Positions 7,683-16,032 of a DNA stretch of 16,285 bases are shown here, in pieces. The stretch is from Bacteroidales bacterium (GTDB lineage: Bacteria; Bacteroidota; Bacteroidia; Bacteroidales; UBA7960). The notes under the pieces were generated by a model. That model worked only from the letters and a program-made list of their open reading frames with translations. It was not told where the DNA came from and ran no database searches. The position numbers were made by a program, and so were the translations under genes. Numbering within the stretch: position 1 is the stretch's first letter; every line of letters starts with the position of its first letter. The stretch is from positions 1-16,285 of the forward strand of contig SKTQ01000165.1 in assembly GCA_007122505.1 (NCBI GenBank), given 5' to 3'.

Positions 7683-7704
7683 ACTACATCATGACTACAT
7701 CATG
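7683..7704 (-). promoter_or_regulatory. Perfect 11-bp tandem repeat upstream of the PUL promoter, candidate activator site
   Basis: On the minus strand CATGATGTAGT occurs twice head to tail, with no gap and no mismatch. Its centre lies about 85-90 bp upstream of the predicted transcription start and 38 bp upstream of the TTTG element. One helical turn between half-sites is what a dimeric activator needs, and the adjacent regulator ends in a LuxR-type DNA-binding domain. That the regulator binds here is inference. Confidence 0.45.
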
Positions 7705-7814
7705 CTTTTTTTAATGCTTTGAAAAACAATTAAATAATAATCATGCCTGTTGAATATTGGTTTCTCTTTGCCATAATATTCACGGATACTTTGTTTCGCG
7801 TAATGTGGGGATTG

Positions 7815-10730
7815 TTAAAAGGAGATGAGGTAATCTGTCAGGTTCTCATTGGACTCGAGTTTCAACTTTTTTCTAAGTCTGTAACGGCTGATTTCCACAC
7901 CCCGCACGGAAATATTCATAAGCGGTGCAATTTCCTTTGTGGAAAGATTCATCCGAAGATAAGCGCACAAACGCAACTCTTTCGGGGATAAATCGCCATA
8001 AGCCGACTTTAAGCGGGCGATAAAATCCTGGTGAACTTCATCGAAATAGTTGTCAAAAAGTTCCCAGTGCTTTTCGTTGCGGAGCTCTTTGTGAATTTTT
8101 TTCAGCAGACCCTGGATGTTGTGTTTTTCGGGGTTGTCATCAGGGATATTTCTGAGCATTTTACCAAGATCACATTTGAGGGCTGTGAGGGTCCTGTTTT
8201 TTTGAATAAGGTGCATGGTGGCATTCGCAAGCTCCTTGTTTTTATGCTGCATTTCGCTCGTCAGACTCTCATTTCGCAGGTGCATGATCTCTTTTTCGCT
8301 CAGAGCGGTTTGCTCCCTGAATATCTGTTCACGTCGCGCCAACCGTTTTTCATGCCTGATTTTTTCCCTGAGGCGAATTTTGAGCATTCTTCTCCTCACC
8401 ATGTAAATATTTCCAAGAATGATCAGCAAAATGATCACACTATATATGATATAGGCGGTTACTGATCTCAGAAAAGGAGGCTCGACCCGGAAGTGAAATG
8501 CACCAACGGGGGTTTCTGTTCCAAAAGGATTGCGTGCCTTGACTTTAAAGATATATTCGCCTTCACGCAGGTTGGTATATTCTTTAAAGTTTAAGTCATT
8601 CCATTCTGACCATGTATGGTCAAATCCCTCCAACATATAGGAATATCTGATGGCCAAAGGGTTCTCAAACATTGGAGAGGTAAATCTGAATATGACAGAA
8701 TTCATCGCATGGGGTATTTTGGGAATATGCTGATGATTTTCTGTTATTTCCCGGCTGAATGTGTAATACGTGATGGGCTGCTGCTTGCCGTAAAAGGATA
8801 TTTCAGTAAAAAAGACTTCTTCAACACCATGATAATCATAATCAATATTTGGATCATAATGAATAAGTCCCATTTGGGTTCCAATAAAAACATGGTGGGG
8901 CAAATCAACGAATATGGTTTGAAAAGCGTGGATCATCATATCGTTGATCCTGGAAAAAGGGGATGTGATATCGCGGTACGATCCGTCTTCCAGTTTGCGC
9001 ATTACCCCCATCAGTTCATCTTTAAAATACCAAAGATTTCCTCGTGCGTCCTGGTGGATGATGCTGATAAAGCCTTTTCCCGCAAATAAGTTCTCCAGTT
9101 GTGGTTCAGAAAAAAACTTGTTGCGGTCGTAATCGAAATATTTTATCCCGTCATGGGTTGTAATGATCATGCGGCCGTCTATGGATTGTATGTTATAGGG
9201 CAGTTCACTTGGTAAACCTGCTTCTTCGTAAAATAAATGAACATTTTTTACCTGTGAATAATCTTCTGTTAGCGAAAGCCTGAACAAACCCCGGTAACCA
9301 TGAGATATCCATAAATCATTCCTGCTGTCGAGAAAAAGGTCCCTGCTTGACTCCCTGAATCCCTTTACTTCATCAAGAAAATACCAATTGTCACCTTTTC
9401 TTTCAAGTCTGACAAGCCCGGTATAGGTTCCGGCAAGAATGAGGTTTTCAGCGTCAGGGAGCGTCAGGAATGACCAAAATCCGCGGATGTCAGAAATTTT
9501 TCTTGCATTAAACCCTTCTATCTGGAAACTGCCAAAATTGTGGCCGCAAAGAAGTGTATTACCAATTACCTGCAACCTCCATACTTGTCCTTCTGTACCT
9601 TCAACAAGCTGAAACATCTGCTGTGTGTCTGTTCCGCGGTTAATATTTTTGATTTGCCTTGCAAAAAGGCCCTGGTTGGTACCAACATAAAGGATATCAT
9701 TATGCACCACAACTGCATAGGTGCTTTCAATGTTGTAGTTGTAGTCAAATAATGTCAATGGCGAACGGATCTCAATCAAATCAATGCCGTTATCAAGCCC
9801 TGTCCATAAGTTGCCGCGTTTGTCCTCTAATAAAGCCAAAACAGTATTGTTTTGCAGACCCTTTGAACGGTTCATGTGCTGCAGGATAATTCCCTCCGGG
9901 TTGCTGATATACACACCGTTGCTAATGCTGCCAAATGCCATGTTGCCATCAGAAAGTTGGATCCCGGAAAACAGATCATATTGCTGCATGTGTTCACTGA
10001 TGGGGGTTTCCCATGGGGACACACTCTGGCCATCCCACAAATACATGCCTTTGCTTGTTGTGCCTACCAGTAACCCTCTACGCTTGTGAGGCAGAATAGC
10101 ATTAATTTCACTGGTCAGAAACAGGGGGTCGTCTGACACCAGCTCCAGGTTATTTCCCTCCAGTTTCATAAGCCCGTATGCCTTATCCACTAGATAAAGC
10201 TGATTGTCGGGTTTAAACATGAACCCAAAAATATCGGCAGGTTCAGTTACCTTGATGGCATTGTTTTCCAGGATTAGCAAAGCATAAAACGACTGAAAAA
10301 TGATCCTTTCACCATCCTGAAAAATGTTCCATACTTCGTCGAACTGGGTAAACTCCGGTGGCACCAGGTCATTGAGGGAATGCCATACAAGCTGGCCCTT
10401 GTCACCCGGTGCCAGAAACCCAATTTCTTCGAACGCACCTGCGTAAATCGTATCGCCCACTGCAAGAACCGAGCGAACCACCGACGCATTGGGAACCTGG
10501 TAAATAGTCCAGTTTGAGCCATCGTATTCCAGGATGCCGTCATTGTTGGCAAAATAAATGAACCCCCTGTCACTTTGTGTAATTGACCAGTTCTGTGAGC
10601 TTGCGGCGTAGCTATAACGTGGGTGATTGACAATAATCGGACTTCCCACATCTTTAATCTGACCGTGAGAATGAGAAAAGATGAGCGTAATAAAAAGAAT
10701 CAGGACGGAATTTTTTACCAACGAGTGCAT
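7815..10730 (-). CDS. Membrane-spanning sensor/transcription regulator: periplasmic propeller, Y_Y_Y domain, TM helix, LuxR-type HTH
   Basis: The product is 971 residues. Residues 1-23 are a signal peptide (cleavage near SHG/Q). Residues about 30-630 are a beta-propeller with repeated patterns such as DKRGNLWTGLDNGI (303-316), DSRNDLWISHGYRGLFRL (468-485) and DARGNLWYF (561-569). The Y_Y_Y domain spans about 680-750 (IRYSYMLEGFDHTWSEW, then Tyr718 and GEYIFKVKARN). One transmembrane helix (757-777) is followed by basic RRR, a charged coiled-coil (about 780-850) and a C-terminal helix-turn-helix (about 913-965: LSPKELRLCAYLRMNLSTKEIA, then GVEISRYRLRKKL). No histidine kinase or receiver domain is present, so binding of a sugar outside would be passed straight to the DNA-binding domain. 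This layout resembles hybrid two-component PUL sensors with the kinase removed, or a SusR-like one-component regulator. It is probably the laminarin-responsive activator of the genes downstream. Ligand and targets are inferred. Confidence 0.88.
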   Translation of the reverse strand: MHSLVKNSVLILFITLIFSHSHGQIKDVGSPIIVNHPRYSYAASSQNWSITQSDRGFIYFANNDGILEYDGSNWTIYQVPNASVVRSVLAVGDTIYAGAFEEIGFLAPGDKGQLVWHSLNDLVPPEFTQFDEVWNIFQDGERIIFQSFYALLILENNAIKVTEPADIFGFMFKPDNQLYLVDKAYGLMKLEGNNLELVSDDPLFLTSEINAILPHKRRGLLVGTTSKGMYLWDGQSVSPWETPISEHMQQYDLFSGIQLSDGNMAFGSISNGVYISNPEGIILQHMNRSKGLQNNTVLALLEDKRGNLWTGLDNGIDLIEIRSPLTLFDYNYNIESTYAVVVHNDILYVGTNQGLFARQIKNINRGTDTQQMFQLVEGTEGQVWRLQVIGNTLLCGHNFGSFQIEGFNARKISDIRGFWSFLTLPDAENLILAGTYTGLVRLERKGDNWYFLDEVKGFRESSRDLFLDSRNDLWISHGYRGLFRLSLTEDYSQVKNVHLFYEEAGLPSELPYNIQSIDGRMIITTHDGIKYFDYDRNKFFSEPQLENLFAGKGFISIIHQDARGNLWYFKDELMGVMRKLEDGSYRDITSPFSRINDMMIHAFQTIFVDLPHHVFIGTQMGLIHYDPNIDYDYHGVEEVFFTEISFYGKQQPITYYTFSREITENHQHIPKIPHAMNSVIFRFTSPMFENPLAIRYSYMLEGFDHTWSEWNDLNFKEYTNLREGEYIFKVKARNPFGTETPVGAFHFRVEPPFLRSVTAYIIYSVIILLIILGNIYMVRRRMLKIRLREKIRHEKRLARREQIFREQTALSEKEIMHLRNESLTSEMQHKNKELANATMHLIQKNRTLTALKCDLGKMLRNIPDDNPEKHNIQGLLKKIHKELRNEKHWELFDNYFDEVHQDFIARLKSAYGDLSPKELRLCAYLRMNLSTKEIAPLMNISVRGVEISRYRLRKKLKLESNENLTDYLISF

Positions 10731-10755
10731 CAGTTAACAATAATTGCCGGGAACA

Positions 10756-10789
10756 AACCATCAGTTGCAAAAATTATACACAACCATCA
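10756..10789 (-). promoter_or_regulatory. Two direct TGATGGTT repeats just upstream of the regulator gene
   Basis: On the minus strand TGATGGTT occurs at 10789-10782 and 10763-10756, 26 bp apart, separated by an AT-rich stretch containing TATAATTTTTG. That stretch is near, but not equal to, the TAnnTTTG promoter element (one extra base). The repeats share the core TGATG with the tandem repeat at 7683-7704, which could hint at autoregulation. The match is short, so confidence is low. Confidence 0.25.
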
Positions 10790-10935
10790 TATTGCAATTG
10801 CCGTTTCATGAGCGGGCAACATTTGTTGATTACTCAGAGAATGTTCCGGTTTTTCCCGTTACAATATACAAATAATATTTATACAATTTGTGACATTCGT
10901 TATAGGCAGAAAAGCGTTTGTTTATCAAACTGTTG

Positions 10936-12600
10936 TCAGAGTTTCTCTTTTTCTTTCTTTAAGACTTCCCTTGCCCTTATCAGCGAACATTCAATGGTTT
11001 CACAAATATTCTCCGGGCCGATGTCCTCATACAAACCTTCTTTAATCAGTGCTTCCCTTGTTTTGGGTACAACCCCCGATAAAATCACATGGGTGTTGTG
11101 CTGTTTGGACCTTTGCCAGAAACTGCGCAGGTTTTTTAACCCGGTGGAGTCAATAAAAGGAACGCGGCGCATACGGATAATACGAACCTTTGGGATTTCC
11201 CGGATTTCCTGTTCAGCTTCTTCGAACTTATTGGCAATTCCGAAAAAGAATGGCCCTTTAATCTGGAACACCTCCACACCTTTCGGAATATCGAGGGTTT
11301 CAAAATCGTCGGAAATATGTGATTTTTCGTCCTCCACTTCATGCCGCAAGACTTCAATGTCGGTTGTTTCCATTACCCTGCTGATAAACATCGCCATAGC
11401 CAGGATGATTCCGAATGGCAGCGCAAAGTTAAGGCCAACGATAACGGTCAACAGGAAAGTTACCATTAAAACCGTGGCTTCCCCCTTAGAACTTTTTACG
11501 ATGCTTCGGAAAGACCGCCATTCACTCATGTTGTACGCTACCACTATCAGGATGCCCGCCAATGTTGTGAGGGGGATCATTACGGCAAGTGATCCCATAA
11601 AAAACATCAGGATGAGAAGGATCAGTGCATGAAACATGCCGGCCACAGGTGTTTTCCCGCCATTGCGGATATTGGTCATGGTTTTTGCCAGTGCACCTGA
11701 TCCGGCCATGCCACCTACCATTGGTGACAAAATATTTGCGAAGCCCTGGGCCATCAGCTCCGTGTTTGGCCGGTGCCTGAAACCGGTGGCACCATCGGCA
11801 ACAATAGCCGAAAGAAGTGACTCAATGGAGATCAATGCGGCCAAGGTAAAGGCAGGAACAAACAGTTCGCGCACCATATCCAGATTTACGCCGGCAAAGC
11901 CCGGAATCTGAAAGCTGGCAGAAAAGTCGCCGAATTTGCTGCCAATAGTCTCCAGTTCAAGATTGAGGAATGCGTTCAGCAAGGTTACCACGATAATGGC
12001 GATAAGTGAGCCGGGGATACGTTTGTAAATCCTTGGCCAGACCAGGGTAATGGCAATGGTCAGCATCCCCATGATGCCGGTTAAATAATGGACTTCATGA
12101 ATATTTCTCCAGTAAAAAACCCATTTTCCCAATGGGTCGGGAGGGGCGTTGGTTGCTGCGATACCTAATAAATCCTGTATTTGTGAAGTGAATATGATCA
12201 GTGCGATGCCGGAAGTGAACCCAACAACGATGGGGAAGGGCATAAACTGGATTACGGTGCCTGCTCTCAGCAACCCCATCACCAGTAGCATGCATCCCGC
12301 CATGATGGATACCACAACAACCCCTTCCATCCCAAACTGCTGTGATACGCCAAAGATTACCACAATCAGTGCACCGGATGGTCCGCCAATCTGCACCCTG
12401 CTGCCACCCAGGAAAGAGACAAAAAATCCGATCACCACGGCCGTTATCAGACCTGTTTGCGGTGACACACCTGATGCAATGGCAAAGGCGATGGCCAGGG
12501 GCAAGGCCACGATGCCCACAATGGTACCTGCCGTAAGGTCAGAAATCAGGCTGTTCCTTTTGTAGTCTTTAATGGTGTTGAAAAATACCGGCTCGAACAT
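10936..12600 (-). CDS. SulP-family anion transporter (sulfate permease-like) with C-terminal STAS domain
   Basis: The product is 554 residues, the normal SulP length. The membrane part (about 15-410) is strongly hydrophobic and carries family motifs: DLTAGTIVGIVALPLAIAFA (21-40), GGSRVQIGGPSGALIV (65-80), and the block TGFRHRPNTELMAQGFANI (272-290) continuing through GGMAGSGALAKTMTNIRNGGKTPVAG. The cytoplasmic STAS domain (about 440-545) contains VEVFQIKGPFFFG and the conserved IDSTGLKNL (DSTG 484-487). SulP proteins move sulfate, bicarbonate or dicarboxylates with Na+ or H+. The sequence here does not decide the substrate, and no sulfate-assimilation or carbonic anhydrase gene is adjacent. 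It is transcribed divergently from the acyl-CoA synthetase gene, with 137 bp between their starts, and lies 205 bp upstream of the PUL regulator in the same direction; a functional link to the PUL is unlikely. Confidence 0.93.
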   Translation of the reverse strand: MFEPVFFNTIKDYKRNSLISDLTAGTIVGIVALPLAIAFAIASGVSPQTGLITAVVIGFFVSFLGGSRVQIGGPSGALIVVIFGVSQQFGMEGVVVVSIMAGCMLLVMGLLRAGTVIQFMPFPIVVGFTSGIALIIFTSQIQDLLGIAATNAPPDPLGKWVFYWRNIHEVHYLTGIMGMLTIAITLVWPRIYKRIPGSLIAIIVVTLLNAFLNLELETIGSKFGDFSASFQIPGFAGVNLDMVRELFVPAFTLAALISIESLLSAIVADGATGFRHRPNTELMAQGFANILSPMVGGMAGSGALAKTMTNIRNGGKTPVAGMFHALILLILMFFMGSLAVMIPLTTLAGILIVVAYNMSEWRSFRSIVKSSKGEATVLMVTFLLTVIVGLNFALPFGIILAMAMFISRVMETTDIEVLRHEVEDEKSHISDDFETLDIPKGVEVFQIKGPFFFGIANKFEEAEQEIREIPKVRIIRMRRVPFIDSTGLKNLRSFWQRSKQHNTHVILSGVVPKTREALIKEGLYEDIGPENICETIECSLIRAREVLKKEKEKL

Positions 12601-12629
12601 AAATGCCTTCTCGTTTGCGCAACATTACA

Positions 12630-12637
12630 TATCTTTG
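12630..12637 (+). promoter_or_regulatory. Possible -7 element (TATCTTTG) for the acyl-CoA synthetase gene
   Basis: This exact TAnnTTTG match lies about 100 bp before the start at 12738 in the divergent intergenic region. No TTTG lies at the expected distance upstream; the nearest, at 12614-12617, is only 12 bp away. It is a half-match and could be chance. Confidence 0.3.
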
Positions 12638-12678
12638 ACGCGATTTTTGAAAAAACACAGACGCAAGGCGCTGCACCA

Positions 12679-12686
12679 CAAAAATA
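12679..12686 (-). promoter_or_regulatory. Possible -7 element (TATTTTTG) for the SulP gene
   Basis: On the minus strand this is an exact TAnnTTTG match about 79 bp before the SulP start at 12600, but in an AT-rich tract and without a TTTG at the -33 distance. If real, the two divergent transcripts overlap in their leaders. Low confidence. Confidence 0.25.
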
Positions 12687-12737
12687 TATTTTTTTTGCAT
12701 TTACGGATTAGCTTGTCAGACCTTAACAATTCCCATT

Positions 12738-14681
12738 ATGGAATATAAAACCCTTCCGCAATTGTTCGAAAAAAGTGTAAACAGCTTTCCTGACAATGTT
12801 TTCCTAAAAGAAAAAAGGCATACATTCTATACGAAGACCACCTATGCGGATGCCTACAAAGAGGTGGGCCGAACAGCACGGGGGCTAATCAGTGCAGGCC
12901 TGGAGAAAGGAGACCGGGTTGCCCTGATTTCAGAGGGCCGCAATGACTGGGTCATCAGCGAGCTGGCAATTTTGTTCGCAGGTGGTATATGTGTTCCCCT
13001 GTCAGTGAAAATTGAAGAACCTGGCGACTTGCTTTTCAGATTAAAACACGCAGGATGTAAAGGGATTATCGTTTCCGGAGGTCATCAGCATAAAGTTTTT
13101 CCCCTGGCAGACAAGCTGGACATGCTTGCCTTCATCGTTGTATTGGATCCTTTGGATGAAGCTGCTGAACTTGCCCGTGATGACCAGGCTGTTTCAGTGC
13201 TATACATGGACCAATTGCGGCAGTCTGCGGATGAGATGGAGGAGACCTATTCGGGTATGCTGGAGAAAGTAAAAGATTCCCTCACACCCGACGATTATGC
13301 CAATATTTGTTATACTTCCGGAACAACGGCCGATCCCAAGGGGATCATTCTCACACACAAAAACTACATCCACAATGTGGAACAGGCATCAGCCATTTTT
13401 GATGTGCCCGCCGAATACACTTCATTGCACATTCTTCCCTGGGACCATTCGTTTGCCCATACGGTGGGCATATATACCCTGATACGTAACGGCGCGAGCC
13501 TGGCTTCATTAAAAACAGGCAGGACTATCAATGAGACCATCAAAAACATCCCGGTTTGTATCAGGGAGGTACGTCCTTACTTCTTGCTGAGTGTGCCTGC
13601 ATTGGCCAAAAACTTCAGAAACAATATAGAAAAGGGTGTGAAAGAAAAGGGTGGGCTTGCGTGGTGGCTTTTCAGGACAGGTCTTCGTGTGGCTTATGTT
13701 TACAATCGTGAGGGTTTTAACAAAGGCGGCGGTTTTCGTAATATGTTAAAACCCCTGGTTCGTTTTTTCGACTTCATCCTTTTCAAAAAAATACGTGACG
13801 GATTTGGCGGACGCCTGCGCTTTTTTGTTGGTGGCGGGGCCCTGCTTGACATGGAGTTGCAGCGCTTTTTCTACGCCATCGGTATCCCCATGTATCAAGG
13901 ATATGGACTTACAGAGGCTTCACCGGTGATTTCTTCCAATACACCCAATTGGCATAAGCTGGGGTCATCCGGAAAGGTGGTGCCGTGGCTTGATCTGAAG
14001 ATCTGCGGGGAAGATGGCACGGAAAAACCGATCGGTGAACAGGGAGAAATTATCGTGCGAGGCGAAAATGTCATGGCCGGATATTGGAACAACGAACGGG
14101 CCACCACCGAAACCATACAAAATGGGTGGCTGCATACCGGCGACCTTGGATACCTGGACAATGACGGCTATCTTTACGTGCTCGGCCGGTCAAAAAGCTT
14201 GCTCATTGGCAGCGACGGGGAAAAATACAGTCCGGAAGGGATTGAAGAAGCCATGATGGAAAAGTCACCATTCTTAGACCAGGTAATGCTGTACAACAAC
14301 CAGGATCCCTATACTGTGGCACTGGTTGTCATCAATAAAGCCATTATGCGGGAATACCTGTCGGATAAAGGACTGGATCCGGCCACTGAGGAAGGCCAAA
14401 GCACCGCTTTGCGCAAGCTGGGAGAAGAGATTGATCGCTTTATGCCCGGTGGCGAGTATGGTGGAATGTTTCCACCACGGTGGCTGCCTGCTGCCGTAGC
14501 TGTGCTCTACGAAGCCTTCTCTGAATCCAATGGTCTGATAAACAGCACCATGAAGATTGTTCGTCCTGCCATCCACAGGCATTATGCTGACAGGCTGGAA
14601 AACCTCTATTTACCCGAAGGAAAAACTTTGCATAATCCTGCCAACAAAGCCGCTATTGCGGCCCTGGCGAAGCCGCAATAA
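12738..14681 (+). CDS. Long-chain fatty-acid--CoA ligase (AMP-forming acyl-CoA synthetase)
   Basis: The product is 647 residues, typical for the long-chain acyl-CoA synthetase branch of the AMP-binding superfamily. It activates fatty acids with ATP to acyl-AMP and then acyl-CoA, for membrane lipid synthesis or beta-oxidation. Visible motifs: the ATP-binding loop YTSGTTADPKG (192-202), the linker/acyl-pocket region LPWDHSFAH (233-241), GYGLTEASPV (388-397), HTGDLGYLDNDGY (466-478) with the ATP-ribose-binding Asp469, the hinge region GRSKSLL (483-489), and a C-terminal NSTMKIVRP with Lys606 at the usual catalytic lysine position. No signal peptide is present; the protein is cytoplasmic or membrane-associated. 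The start MEYKTLPQLFEKSV matches the family's usual beginning. The gene is followed after 35 bp by the QueA-like gene on the same strand, so they may share a transcript without a shared pathway. The exact chain-length preference cannot be read. Confidence 0.93.
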   Translation: MEYKTLPQLFEKSVNSFPDNVFLKEKRHTFYTKTTYADAYKEVGRTARGLISAGLEKGDRVALISEGRNDWVISELAILFAGGICVPLSVKIEEPGDLLFRLKHAGCKGIIVSGGHQHKVFPLADKLDMLAFIVVLDPLDEAAELARDDQAVSVLYMDQLRQSADEMEETYSGMLEKVKDSLTPDDYANICYTSGTTADPKGIILTHKNYIHNVEQASAIFDVPAEYTSLHILPWDHSFAHTVGIYTLIRNGASLASLKTGRTINETIKNIPVCIREVRPYFLLSVPALAKNFRNNIEKGVKEKGGLAWWLFRTGLRVAYVYNREGFNKGGGFRNMLKPLVRFFDFILFKKIRDGFGGRLRFFVGGGALLDMELQRFFYAIGIPMYQGYGLTEASPVISSNTPNWHKLGSSGKVVPWLDLKICGEDGTEKPIGEQGEIIVRGENVMAGYWNNERATTETIQNGWLHTGDLGYLDNDGYLYVLGRSKSLLIGSDGEKYSPEGIEEAMMEKSPFLDQVMLYNNQDPYTVALVVINKAIMREYLSDKGLDPATEEGQSTALRKLGEEIDRFMPGGEYGGMFPPRWLPAAVAVLYEAFSESNGLINSTMKIVRPAIHRHYADRLENLYLPEGKTLHNPANKAAIAALAKPQ

Positions 14682-14716
14682 AGCTTCCAGTAATTGCCGG
14701 CCAAATAAAAAAAGCC

Positions 14717-15955
14717 ATGTGCAAACAAAAACCGGATGTGTTTCGAATTCCCATTCAAAAATACACGTATGTATTGCCTGAAGAGCGCATTGCTGCTTAT
14801 CCGCTGCCCCGCAGAGACAGTTCGAAACTTCTGATTTGCCGCGAAAACCGTACCCATGACGCAATGTTCACTGATCTCCATGACCACCTTCCACCGGGTG
14901 CTTTAATGGTTTTCAACAATACCCGTGTGGTGCAGGCCCGCCTGGAGTTTTATAAAGAAACAGGGGCACGCATTGAAATTTTCTGCCTGCACCCAAAGGA
15001 GCCTTCCATCGATGTACACATTGCCCTTGGAAGTTCTTCCCCATCCCGCTGGTACTGCCTGGTTGGCAATGCAAAGAAGTGGAAGTCGGGGCCATTGGTG
15101 ATTCGCCATCCCGGCAATGAATATGAACTGACCGCGGTGAATGCAGGCAGGATGGAAGATGGGTATCTTATTGATTTTCATTGGAAGCCGGCAGGGTTAA
15201 GTTTTGCCGAAATTCTGGAAGCAATCGGTAAAACGCCTTTGCCTCCTTACATCACCCGTGAGGCCGAAACGGGCGACAAGACAACCTACCAAACCGTATT
15301 TGCCCGGTATGAAGGTTCTGTGGCAGCGCCAACCGCCGGCCTGCATTTTACAGATCATGTCTTTGACAACCTCAAAAAACGCGGAATCACAAAGGAATTT
15401 GTAACCCTTCACGTCGGTGCAGGTACATTCAAACCGGTGACATCGGAAACCATTGGACAACATGCCATGCATGCCGAACAGTTTTCGGTGCATTATGATG
15501 TGATCCATAAGCTGAAAGAACAAAATGAGGCCGTAGTTGCAGTGGGTACAACCGGTATGCGGACATTAGAGAGCCTTTACTGGCTGGGTCTGCAATTGAA
15601 AGAGGAAAGGCCGGCAGAAGCCCGGCCACTTTTTCTTCCGCAGTGGTTTCCCTACCGGTATAAGCATGACCTGCCTGCTAAGAAGGAGGCCTTGGAGGAA
15701 CTTCTCAGATGGATGGACCGGCATAAAACTGAACGATTGCGAGGTGAAACGGCGCTCATCATTGTGCCGGGTTATCCTTTCCGGGTTACAGATGCCCTGG
15801 TTACCAACTTTCATCAGCCGGGCAGTACATTGTTGCTGCTGGTGGCCGCATTTGCCGGTGATGTCTGGAAAAATGTCTATCAGCATGCCATTGATAATCA
15901 TTACCGGTTCTTGAGCTACGGTGACAGTTGCCTGTTTTTCAAAGAAAATAAGTAA
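14717..15955 (+). CDS. queA: QueA-like S-adenosylmethionine:tRNA ribosyltransferase-isomerase, long divergent form
   Basis: QueA transfers and isomerises the ribosyl part of SAM onto 7-aminomethyl-7-deazaguanine in tRNA, making epoxyqueuosine. Family motifs are in order: YVLPEERIAAYPLPRRDSS (18-36), FNNTRVVQARL (66-76), GKTPLPPYITRE (171-182), YQTVFA (191-196), GSVAAPTAGLHFT (200-212), TLHVGAGTFKPV (230-241), HAMHAE (249-254), VAVGTTGMRTLES (274-286), TNFHQPGSTLLLL (363-375), YRFLSYGD (396-403). At 412 residues it is about 60 longer than the usual roughly 350. Much of the extra length lies around 287-345, before TALIIVPGYPF, and the middle part 90-160 is poorly conserved. TNFHQPGST also departs from the usual TNFHLPKST. 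It could be a second QueA-type paralogue with altered substrate rather than the canonical enzyme; other queuosine genes are not in the window. The start, in AT-rich sequence, lies 35 bp after the acyl-CoA synthetase stop. Confidence 0.85.
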   Translation: MCKQKPDVFRIPIQKYTYVLPEERIAAYPLPRRDSSKLLICRENRTHDAMFTDLHDHLPPGALMVFNNTRVVQARLEFYKETGARIEIFCLHPKEPSIDVHIALGSSSPSRWYCLVGNAKKWKSGPLVIRHPGNEYELTAVNAGRMEDGYLIDFHWKPAGLSFAEILEAIGKTPLPPYITREAETGDKTTYQTVFARYEGSVAAPTAGLHFTDHVFDNLKKRGITKEFVTLHVGAGTFKPVTSETIGQHAMHAEQFSVHYDVIHKLKEQNEAVVAVGTTGMRTLESLYWLGLQLKEERPAEARPLFLPQWFPYRYKHDLPAKKEALEELLRWMDRHKTERLRGETALIIVPGYPFRVTDALVTNFHQPGSTLLLLVAAFAGDVWKNVYQHAIDNHYRFLSYGDSCLFFKENK

Positions 15956-16032
15956 GACAATGGATAATTATAATTGTTTGAAATCGATGACCGGTAACGC
16001 GATGAATGATCCGGTATAATACAAATAAACCT

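Larger units (their letters stand above)
7547..7814. other. 268-bp regulatory intergenic region between the regulator gene and the PKD gene
   Basis: This AT-rich gap lies between the regulator stop and the PKD lipoprotein start. It contains the promoter at 7613-7644 and the 11-bp tandem repeat at 7683-7704. I see no strong intrinsic terminator after the regulator gene; there is only a poly-T tract on the plus strand near 7706-7712. No small gene with a credible start is visible. Confidence 0.7.

Noticed and set aside
7541..7684. 48-residue N-terminal extension of the PKD gene from the ATG at 7684
   Set aside because: It contains the promoter at 7613-7644, starts at the edge of the tandem repeat, and would bury the lipoprotein signal peptide.
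10731..10935. Intergenic gap between the SulP and regulator genes as a possible small RNA or terminator site
   Set aside because: Only short AT-rich palindromic patches and 3-5 bp arms are visible; no convincing stem with a T-tract and no full promoter.
15956..16032. Promoter before the methyltransferase (TTTG at 15977-15980)
   Set aside because: No TAnnTTTG element follows at 19-21 bp, so the TTTG alone is not meaningful.
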